A program made the position numbers and the translations under genes. A stretch of DNA of 5,454 nt, from assembly GCA_000493965.1 (NCBI GenBank), contig AWNV01000110.1, positions 1 to 5,454 of the forward strand, in the 5' to 3' direction. Within the stretch, counting starts at the first letter, position 1. Every line of letters starts with the position of its first letter. The notes under the pieces are model-generated. The model was not told where the DNA came from. It was given only the letters and a program-made list of their open reading frames with translations, and did not search any database. Source of the DNA: Candidatus Aminicenans sakinawicola JGI OTU-1. Lineage in GTDB: Bacteria; Acidobacteriota; Aminicenantia; Aminicenantales; Aminicenantaceae. This document shows, in pieces, positions 1 through 5,454 of the stretch.

Positions 1-1049
1 AAGCAAAATCATTGATTACTTCACCCCCAAACAGGAAGAGGGAAGCCACGGTAAGAAAAGTTGTTACTGAAGTAATGATAGTACGGCTTAAAGTCTGGTT
101 GATGCTTACATTCAGAATTTCTTCAAAATGATGTTTCCTCAAGATTTTTAAATTGTCCCTCACTCTGTCGAAGATAACAATTGTGTCATTTAAGGAGTAT
201 CCTACTATAGTCAAAATAGCAGCAATAACAGGCAGGTTTAATTCTCTGTTTGTTAGAGAAAATATTCCGAGTGTGACCAGCACATCATGAGTTAAAGTCA
301 GGATTGCAGATACGCCGTATGCAAATTTAAAACGAAGTCCTATGTAGATAAGCATTCCGATTAGTGCCCAAATAGTTGCCTGAGCAGCCTTTGTTCTGAG
401 GTCATGACCGACTTGAGGGCCTACTGTTTCTCTGCGTTTTATACAAAGACTTCCGAGGAAAGTCTTCTCTTTCAGAAATTTAATAGTCTCCGAATCTATA
501 TTTTCATCTGTGATCTGATTAAAATTTTCTATTATTCCTTTAAGTTTAGTGGATTCCCTGAGGTCGATGATTTTTTTCAGCCAGTTCCTTGGCATTATCA
601 GGCGAAAATGATTCAAGGATATATGCAAGTTCATCCTTGTCTATGTTATTTAGATCTGCTAATCCTTGTTGAGTGGCTATTTTGTCCTCACTGCTTTTCA
701 AGACCTCAACAACTTTATTTCCCATTATTACATGTGCTTCTAGTTCCTGGTCTGCGTCTTTTTCAGGAAGCATGGTTCTGATTATGAATTCTTTCTCTCC
801 CTTCTCGACTTCCTGAATCTTGCTGTTGCCTAAGTTGGCGTTTCTCATGGACTCTCTTAATTCGGCTATGGGTATAGAGTCCTTAAACCTGATTTGTAGT
901 AATGTTCCGCCTGCAAAGTCAATGCCGTAATTTATCCCTTTCACACCTGTGATGTTAATAATTCCGATAGTTATAATGAAACCGGATATCGCAAGTGCGA
1001 TAAATTTATACTTCATAAAATTGAGGTTGGGCTTTTTGAATAGCTGCAT
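1..1049 (-). CDS. secF: Protein translocase subunit SecF, frameshifted and cut by the window edge
   Basis: SecF pairs with SecD in the inner membrane and uses the proton gradient to assist late steps of Sec export. The first frame (1049 down to a TAA at 546, 167 residues) has the first membrane helix (about 14-33) and the hallmark YGIDFAGG (41-48). The family sequence then continues in another frame from 571 to base 1, with 190 codons and no stop. Removing one A from the A7 run at 571-577 joins the frames (ELAEK then IIDLRE). The joined protein has at least 349 residues. It shows VGPQVGHDLR (209-218), GYSLNDTIVVFDRVRD (283-298) with the proton-relay Asp288, and SRTIITSVTT (321-330) with the conserved Arg322. 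The start MQLFKK is typical of SecF and lies one base after the secD stop. The segment between the P1 head and VGPQVG is longer than in E. coli SecF. Whether the shift is a sequencing error, a recent mutation or recoding cannot be decided here. SecF identity is certain from the motifs. Confidence 0.95.
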
Positions 1050-1050
1050 T

Positions 1051-2604
1051 TTATATGCTCAATTTTTCTATTTTTTTCTTTTTAGACAAGGATATGTCAA
1101 AGATTAAATGGGAAACAAAGACCGCTGTGAACATACTTGCTGTAATGCCTATGATAAGCGTGACAGCGAACCCTTTGATGGTGCCTGTCCCGAATTGAAA
1201 AAGAAAGATGGCAGCAATGATTGTTGTAACATTGGCATCTATAATAGTCCTGAATGCACTGGAAAAGCCTGATGTTATGGAACTTAAGACGCTCTTTCCC
1301 TTGGTAAGTTCTTCTCTTATTCTCTCAAAAACAAGGACATTTGCATCAACGGCCATTCCTATTGTAAGGATGATACCTGCTATACCAGGGAGAGTAAGAC
1401 TTGCTTTAAAATAGGCCAAAGCACCCATCAAAATAAGGAAATTAAGAATAAGGGCCAGGATTGCATTAAATCCGGAGACTTTGTAGTAAAATCCCATGAA
1501 GAACAATATGAGGAGGAGTGCAACTATGATTGAAATTAATCCTTTCCGGATTGAATCTGCACCTAAAGAAGGACCGATAGTTCTTTCTTCAAGATAATTG
1601 ATTTTTGCAGGAAGTGCTCCTGCTCTGAGAACCAGGGCGATGTCTTCTGCCTCTTCGATGGTGAAACGGCCGTGGATGATGCCGCTGTCAGATATTCTAT
1701 CTGCGATGTTAGCCACTTCTTGAATTTTTCCGTCGAGGACAATACTTAAAGGCTTGTTAAGATTGTCTGAAGTGAATTTGTAAAACCTTTTAGCACCATC
1801 CGGCTTGAGGCTAAACTGCACGGCAGCATTATTCCATTCATCTACAGAGCGGCGGGCATTTCGCAGGTCATTTCCTGTAATTGGAGCTACGCGGCTTGCA
1901 AGATAATACCCTCCGCTTGTTCTCTTTGGGTCGCCTCTTAAGATCTCCATGTCCTCAGGGACTTCTCCGCCGAAGTCTTTGAGCAAAGTTTCTCTGTCGG
2001 GAGAAGGTCCGGCTGTTATGAGTTTCCATTCCAGCATGGCAGTAGTCTTTATTATATTTTTCACTCTCTCGGGATTTTCGACTCCGGGCAGCTCAAGAAT
2101 AATACGTTCTCCTGTAAGTCCCTGCCTCTGGATTGTCGGTTCTGTTAGCCCGAGTTCATCAACACGGTTTGAGATTGTCTCGATGCCTCCTTTGACAGCT
2201 TGATCTCGGAGATACACAGCCACGCCCGGTTTTATAGTAAAAGTTATATTCTTTCCAGTGAAAGAATGATCCCATTCTTTGAAATAATCATCCAGGATTT
2301 CTTTGATCTGCCCTTCTTTTTCAGGATCGAATTCCTGGAGTGTGAATTTGCCTATTGCATTTTCTGCTTTGGATATTTTCTCATGTTTAATATTTTTCTT
2401 TTTGAGCAGTTCTTGAAAGCGCAGTATTTGCTGGTCGACTTCTATATTGATGGCATCGTCGGTTACTACCTGAAGGACTAGATGTATTCCACCTTTTAAG
2501 TCAAGGCCAAGATGGATTTTGTCTTTGGGAGGGTATGAGAGGAAGACAGCTAAAAGGATGACAGCAACAACAAGAATAACTTTCCACTGCAGTTTTTTCT
2601 TCAT
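1051..2604 (-). CDS. secD: Protein translocase subunit SecD
   Basis: SecD is the larger subunit of the SecDF export motor in the inner membrane. Its periplasmic head is thought to grip emerging polypeptides while proton flow through the membrane part drives conformational cycles. The 517-residue product has one N-terminal helix (about 8-24), then the family signature LGLDLKGG (32-39). A large periplasmic P1 domain includes GGIETISNRVDELGLTEP (139-156) and the ILELPGV strand (169-175). The head subdomain contains FSLKPDGAKRF (264-274). Five more membrane helices follow (about 355-374, 378-397, 403-423, 455-473, 478-503). GMAVDANVLVFERIREE (416-432) holds Asp420, equivalent to the proton-relay Asp519 of E. 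coli. Length lies between short SecDs (about 400) and E. coli (615). The tail is lysine-rich. The start gives a normal signal-anchor N-terminus (MKKKLQ), but upstream there is only a weak TTGAG directly against the ATG. The gene sits 43 bases after yajC and one base before secF, so co-transcription is expected. Confidence 0.97.
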   Translation of the reverse strand: MKKKLQWKVILVVAVILLAVFLSYPPKDKIHLGLDLKGGIHLVLQVVTDDAINIEVDQQILRFQELLKKKNIKHEKISKAENAIGKFTLQEFDPEKEGQIKEILDDYFKEWDHSFTGKNITFTIKPGVAVYLRDQAVKGGIETISNRVDELGLTEPTIQRQGLTGERIILELPGVENPERVKNIIKTTAMLEWKLITAGPSPDRETLLKDFGGEVPEDMEILRGDPKRTSGGYYLASRVAPITGNDLRNARRSVDEWNNAAVQFSLKPDGAKRFYKFTSDNLNKPLSIVLDGKIQEVANIADRISDSGIIHGRFTIEEAEDIALVLRAGALPAKINYLEERTIGPSLGADSIRKGLISIIVALLLILFFMGFYYKVSGFNAILALILNFLILMGALAYFKASLTLPGIAGIILTIGMAVDANVLVFERIREELTKGKSVLSSITSGFSSAFRTIIDANVTTIIAAIFLFQFGTGTIKGFAVTLIIGITASMFTAVFVSHLIFDISLSKKKKIEKLSI

Positions 2605-2647
2605 CTCAAGTTTTTGTCTTTAATTTTTTAATAAATGAAATGATAGT

Positions 2648-2986
2648 CTATTTCTTTTCCTTTTTTTCTGAACTTAGTATTACAGCCACGGCAGTTTTTG
2701 TGATATTGATTTTTGTATTAGCTGATATTTTTAGATCGATCTTATCTTTTTGGGTTCCCATGACCGTCCCGTAGATTCCGCCTGTTGTTATGAGTTTATC
2801 TCCTGGCTTTAGTTGTCCGACCATTTCTTGGTGTTTCTTCTGTTTCTTGCGCTGAGGCATGATAATGAGCAGGTAGAAGATTACAAAGATGAGACCGAAC
2901 ATGAATAACATCTGGATGATTCCTCCCCCAGCAGAAGGGGCAGCTCCAGATTGTTGACTAACACTGAAAAGGCTTGTGAAAATCAT
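2648..2986 (-). CDS. yajC: Sec translocon accessory subunit YajC
   Basis: YajC is a small single-span inner-membrane protein that co-purifies with SecDF and SecYEG; it is generally dispensable. The 112-residue product shows the full family pattern. A short glycine/alanine-rich N-terminus (11-22) precedes one hydrophobic helix (about 23-43). Then comes the positively charged stretch MPQRKKQKK (43-51), which places the C-terminal part in the cytoplasm. The compact C-terminal domain carries LKPGDKLITTGGIYGTV (59-75), the YajC hallmark, and the protein ends in a lysine-rich tail. The start codon overlaps the tgt stop in an ATGA (2983-2986). An AAGGAAG inside the end of tgt, about seven bases upstream, gives the best Shine-Dalgarno sequence of the cluster and suggests translational coupling to tgt. 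Length is normal for the family. Confidence 0.95.
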   Translation of the reverse strand: MIFTSLFSVSQQSGAAPSAGGGIIQMLFMFGLIFVIFYLLIIMPQRKKQKKHQEMVGQLKPGDKLITTGGIYGTVMGTQKDKIDLKISANTKINITKTAVAVILSSEKKEKK

Positions 2987-4113
2987 TTTTTTTCTTCCTT
3001 TTCCTTTATATTTATTATACTCCGTTTTAAGTCTTGATATTTATTTGATTGAATAGCTTGCCTAATTTTCTTGAAGATGTCAAGGTAAAAATACAGATTG
3101 TGTACTGTGTTAAGAATGGCTGAACTGATTTCTTTCCTTTCGTATAAATGATGCAGGTAAGCCCTGGAAAAATTCCGGCATGTATAACAGGAACAATCTT
3201 CATCAAGAGGCCGGGGATCCTGCTCGTATTTCTTGTTTTTTATGGTGATTTTTCCTTTACTTGTAAACAGAGTTCCGTTTCTGCCGTTCCTTGTAGGCAG
3301 AACGCAGTCGAAGAGGTCCACGCCTTTTTCTACGGCTTCCAGAATATCCTTGATGTAGCCAATTCCCATGAGATAGCGGGGCTTTTCTTCAGGAAGGATG
3401 GAACATGATTTTTCTGTCACTTCAAAGAATTGAGATTTAGGTTCACCAATTCCCAGGCCCCCAAGAGCATAGCCGTCAAAGCCGATATTCATTAAATCTT
3501 CAATACTATGTTTTCTCAATTCCCAATCAACACTTCCCTGACAGATTCCCCATAATAATTGAGATGTGTTTTGTTTGAGAAAATGTGCCCTTGACCTTTG
3601 GGCCCAGTGAGATGTCATTTCGACTGCTTCCTTAATTTTTTCTCTGGAGGAGGGGAATGGGCAGAAAAAATCAAGGCTCATCATTATATCAGTTCCCAGT
3701 CTCAACTGGATATCGATGACATCTTCCGGAGTGATGAAAATTTTTGTCCCGTCTAGATGAGAAGAAAAATGCACTCCTTCTTTTTTAACTTTTACGAGAG
3801 GAGACATGCTGTAGATTTGAAATCCGCCGCTGTCTGATAGTAGGGGATACGGCCAGGAGATAAATGAATGGATTCCTCCCAATTTGCTGATTGTTTCCAA
3901 TCCGGGCCGGAGAAACAGGTGGTAGGAATTGACAAGAATAAGCTGGGCACCCAGGTTTTTTACAATATTGTGAGGTAGACCTTTGATAGTACCCTGGCTT
4001 GCCACAGGGGCAAAGGCAGGCGTTTCGATTGGTCCGTGGGGGGTATGGATTACACCGGTCCGTGCTGCAGACTGATCATCTGCGGCCGAAATTTCGAATA
4101 TCTTTTTTTCCAT
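2983..4113 (-). CDS. tgt: Queuine/preQ1 tRNA-guanine transglycosylase
   Basis: Tgt swaps the wobble guanine-34 of GUN-anticodon tRNAs (Asp, Asn, His, Tyr) for a queuosine precursor, preQ1 in most bacteria, in the cytoplasm. The 376-residue product is full length. It has the N-terminal TPHGPIETPAF (24-34), DSGGFQ (94-99) with the general acid/base Asp94, QGSVDWELR (192-200) and GYALGGLGIGEP (214-225). FDCVLPTRNGRNG (268-280) holds the nucleophile Asp269. The zinc site is Cys307, Cys309, Cys312 and His338. One oddity is the pocket segment: the usual D-E-C-x-P-Y-P reads D-F-F-C-P-F-P at 148-154. The recognition Asp148 is kept, but the adjacent Glu and Cys are both Phe. The start is chosen because it gives the usual short N-terminus before TPHG; no Shine-Dalgarno is visible. 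A strong promoter lies immediately upstream, making tgt the first gene of the tgt-yajC-secD-secF unit. Catalysis is well supported; exact base substrate is uncertain. Confidence 0.95.
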   Translation of the reverse strand: MEKKIFEISAADDQSAARTGVIHTPHGPIETPAFAPVASQGTIKGLPHNIVKNLGAQLILVNSYHLFLRPGLETISKLGGIHSFISWPYPLLSDSGGFQIYSMSPLVKVKKEGVHFSSHLDGTKIFITPEDVIDIQLRLGTDIMMSLDFFCPFPSSREKIKEAVEMTSHWAQRSRAHFLKQNTSQLLWGICQGSVDWELRKHSIEDLMNIGFDGYALGGLGIGEPKSQFFEVTEKSCSILPEEKPRYLMGIGYIKDILEAVEKGVDLFDCVLPTRNGRNGTLFTSKGKITIKNKKYEQDPRPLDEDCSCYTCRNFSRAYLHHLYERKEISSAILNTVHNLYFYLDIFKKIRQAIQSNKYQDLKRSIINIKEKEEKK

Positions 4114-4121
4114 GTCGACTT

Positions 4122-4151
4122 ATTATAAACGAAAAATCCCCCTTACTTCAA
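4122..4151 (-). promoter_or_regulatory. Sigma70-type promoter of the tgt-yajC-secDF operon
   Basis: Read on the minus strand, TTGAAG (4151-4146) and a consensus TATAAT (4127-4122) are separated by 18 bases. Standard spacing from the -10 box puts the transcription start at about 4115, an A, leaving only two bases before the ATG at 4113. No ribosome binding site fits in that leader, so a leaderless transcript is predicted. The boxes are seen directly; the start point is inferred. Confidence 0.7.
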
Positions 4152-4165
4152 ATTTAGCACTTAAC

Positions 4166-4194
4166 TTGCAGGCCTCGCTTCCCTGTATTATATT
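4166..4194 (+). promoter_or_regulatory. Sigma70-type promoter of the ychF-like gene
   Basis: On the plus strand, TTGCAG (4166-4171) and TATATT (4189-4194) are separated by 17 bases. Standard spacing from the -10 box predicts the start at 4201, the A of the ATG itself. The bases before the ATG contain no Shine-Dalgarno, which agrees with a leaderless mRNA. An overlapping TATTAT (4186-4191) is a competing -10 candidate but would sit only 14 bases from the -35. The promoter lies back to back with that of tgt, with 14 bases between the two -35 boxes. Confidence 0.65.
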
Positions 4195-4200
4195 AAATGT

Positions 4201-5274
4201 ATGAATATTACATTATTTGGCTACTCCAAGACAGGGAAGACGACTTTATTCAATCTCCTGACAGGTGCAAAAATAGAAGTCGAAACTTATGGAAGTGGAA
4301 AGAATGAGCCGCATCTGAGAACATGCCATATTCCTGATGCGCGCCTTGATGAACTCTGGGCGCTTTATCCTGAAAAAAAGAAAATACCAGCTGTTGTTGA
4401 TTATATTGACCTGGCAGGCCTGTCCTACGGAGAAATAAAAAACGAAGCTTACCTCAGCCATCTAAGAAAAGCAGATGGATTGACACATGTTGTAAGGGGA
4501 TTTAAGGATGCTCAAATTCCGCATTTTAAAGCTAATATCAGCCCCCATGATGATATTCTCTCAATGGAAGAGGAAATGCTTCTTGCTGATCTATTCTCAA
4601 TAGAATCAAGGGTAGAAAAACTGGAAAAAGAGCTGAAAAGAGCAAAGAACCCTGAAGGAGAAAAGGAAATGGCTCTCCTCAATCACATTCGCTCCGGTCT
4701 AGAGGAAGGAAAAACAGTCCGGGAACTCAGCCTTTCTCCTGCAGAAGAAAAGCTCATAAGAAGCTTTGCGTTTTTAAGCCAGAAGCCGCTTTTCCATATA
4801 ATCAATGTGGACGAAAAAGATATTCCTCTAATCGAAACTCCTGAAAAGATTTATGCTTCTGATAAAAAAGGGACTTCTATCCTGGCTTTTTGTGGAAAAA
4901 TCGAAATGGAAATCCTTGAACTTGAAGACAATGAAAAAGAAATATTTCTTAAAGAATACGGATTGAAAGAACTCAGCGCACCAAAATTTCTAAAAGAGTC
5001 CTACTCTCTCCTGAATGTTATTACATTTTTATCTATCGGCAAGGAAGAAGTAAAAGCATGGACAATTAAAAAAAATACGACAGCCTTAAACGCCGCAGGT
5101 GTTATTCATTCAGATATACAAAAAGGATTTATTCGTGCTGAAGTCATACACTGGCATGAACTTCTGGAACACGGCTCCTTCCAAAAAGCCAAAGAAAATG
5201 CAGCTGTCAGGTTGGAAGGGAAGGATTATGTTGTCCAGGATGGTGATGTAATCTATTTCCGCTTCGCACCGTAA
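4201..5274 (+). CDS. Divergent YchF/OLA1-family P-loop NTPase with TGS domain
   Basis: This belongs to the YchF/OLA1 family of Obg-related, ribosome-associated P-loop NTPases, cytoplasmic enzymes that typically prefer ATP. Length (357) is close to the usual 363. The C-terminal half is typical: LSAPKFLKESYSLLNV leads into a TGS domain (about 274-356) with EVKAWTI (283-289), AAGVIHSDIQKGFIRAEVI (298-316) and EGKDYVVQDGDVIYFRF (339-355). A helical, charged coiled-coil arm spans about 120-190. The nucleotide half is unusual. The P-loop is GYSKTGKTT (7-15) instead of the YchF GxPNVGKST. The switch I segment with the conserved FCTIEPN is replaced by unrelated residues (30-45). The switch II region after DLAG (70-73) is about four residues shorter and lacks the GEGLGN motif. 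The NxxE base-recognition motif is kept as NVDE (202-205). The start gives an N-terminus ending at the P-loop, as expected, and coincides with the predicted transcription start. It is probably a paralogue rather than the canonical ychF, so no symbol is given. Family is certain; role is not. Confidence 0.9.
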   Translation: MNITLFGYSKTGKTTLFNLLTGAKIEVETYGSGKNEPHLRTCHIPDARLDELWALYPEKKKIPAVVDYIDLAGLSYGEIKNEAYLSHLRKADGLTHVVRGFKDAQIPHFKANISPHDDILSMEEEMLLADLFSIESRVEKLEKELKRAKNPEGEKEMALLNHIRSGLEEGKTVRELSLSPAEEKLIRSFAFLSQKPLFHIINVDEKDIPLIETPEKIYASDKKGTSILAFCGKIEMEILELEDNEKEIFLKEYGLKELSAPKFLKESYSLLNVITFLSIGKEEVKAWTIKKNTTALNAAGVIHSDIQKGFIRAEVIHWHELLEHGSFQKAKENAAVRLEGKDYVVQDGDVIYFRFAP

Positions 5275-5280
5275 TCATCA

Positions 5281-5301
5281 GGCAGTCGGCAGTCGGCAGT
5301 C
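5281..5301. repeat. Tandem heptamer GGCAGTC, three copies
   Basis: Three perfect head-to-tail copies of GGCAGTC begin seven bases after the ychF-like stop codon and are followed by A6. Nothing in the sequence suggests that they are coding. Short tandem arrays like this often mark variable spacers or the edges of dispersed repeats; copy number may vary between strains, which is inference. Confidence 0.9.
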
Positions 5302-5346
5302 AAAAAATCATATGATTACTGTTTTTCATGTAACCTGGATTATTCA

Positions 5347-5444
5347 CGAGTCGAGGTTGCTGCAGATGCGAGGCACAGCGCATGAAGTTGTGGTCCTTCA
5401 CCACGAATGGGCTGTAACGAAGCAGATGCAGTAAGATCGGCTCG
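5347..5444. repeat. Long nested foldback element (dispersed repeat or structured RNA)
   Basis: This segment folds on itself at three levels. The outer arms are 5347-5369 and 5422-5444: 17 of 23 positions are Watson-Crick and two more would be G-U in RNA. The middle arms are 5375-5383 and 5407-5415, matching at 8 of 9. The inner hairpin is GTGGT-CCTTC-ACCAC at 5390-5404, extended by a T-G and a T-A pair. The internal loops are small (5 by 6 bases, and a GAAG bulge). It contains no plausible gene and no T tract after the stem, so it is not a simple terminator. It may extend outward, since ACCT (5333-5336) and AGGT (5451-5454) are also complementary, but the window ends there. The architecture fits a REP/MITE-like palindromic repeat or a structured non-coding RNA. 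The family is not recognised. Confidence 0.6.
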
Positions 5445-5454
5445 CCTGAAAGGT

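Noticed and set aside
404..781. 125-codon plus-strand open frame across secF
   Set aside because: It lies opposite the secF coding frames, has no recognisable domain, and its existence depends on the same region that encodes well conserved SecF.
1014..1016. Alternative SecF start at Met12 (MKYKF)
   Set aside because: The upstream MQLFKK start matches usual SecF N-termini and abuts the secD stop, so it is preferred.
2200..2481. 93-codon plus-strand open frame inside secD
   Set aside because: It is antisense to the conserved SecD P1 domain and its hydrophobic, Phe-rich product is typical of a shadow of lysine-rich coding sequence.
2986..2993. A8 run at the tgt/yajC junction as a possible slippage site
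   Set aside because: Both frames are already intact: tgt ends normally and yajC starts from its own ATG with a good ribosome binding site, so no recoding is needed.
5302..5326. Possible intrinsic terminator after the ychF-like gene: palindrome AATCATATGATT (5306-5317) followed by a T5 run
   Set aside because: The stem is short and purely AT-rich with no room for a loop, and the T run is offset by four bases; a stable terminator hairpin is not supported.

Overview
The window is a compact, AT-rich bacterial segment dominated by housekeeping genes. On the minus strand, in transcription order, lie tgt (tRNA-guanine transglycosylase), yajC, secD and secF. This is the classic bacterial tgt-yajC-secD-secF cluster, which couples queuosine tRNA modification to the SecDF-YajC accessory complex of the Sec translocon. 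On the plus strand, divergent from tgt, is a GTPase/ATPase of the Obg-related YchF family with an unusual nucleotide-binding half. The last 180 bases hold no gene. They contain a heptamer tandem repeat and a long foldback element that looks like a dispersed repeat or structured RNA.

Organism: SecD and SecF are separate proteins with YajC upstream, as in many Gram-negative-type bacteria. The base composition is moderately AT-rich and the proteins are lysine-rich. Shine-Dalgarno sequences are mostly poor. SecF carries an extended periplasmic domain. I lean weakly towards a deep-branching, Acidobacteriota/Aminicenantes- or Desulfobacterota-like lineage, but no rRNA or other marker settles it, and this is inference.

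Layout: secF occupies 1-1049 on the minus strand. It runs off the window and is split by a one-base frameshift in an A7 run at 571-577. secD is 1051-2604, one base from secF. yajC is 2648-2986 and overlaps the tgt stop by four bases (ATGA). tgt is 2983-4113. The 87-base gap at 4114-4200 holds two back-to-back sigma70-type promoters whose predicted start points fall at or within two bases of the two ATG codons, so both transcripts may be leaderless. The ychF-like gene is 4201-5274. After it come three copies of GGCAGTC (5281-5301) and a nested inverted repeat of about 98 bases (5347-5444).

Function: SecD, SecF and YajC form a membrane complex that uses proton flow to help complete protein export through SecYEG. 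Tgt modifies the tRNA wobble base and is linked to them by operon structure rather than by a shared pathway. The most notable points are the interrupted but otherwise well conserved secF, a possible helix-hairpin-helix-like insertion in SecF, the altered substrate-pocket motif of Tgt, the degenerate switch regions of the YchF homologue, the leaderless divergent promoters, and the foldback element at the right end.
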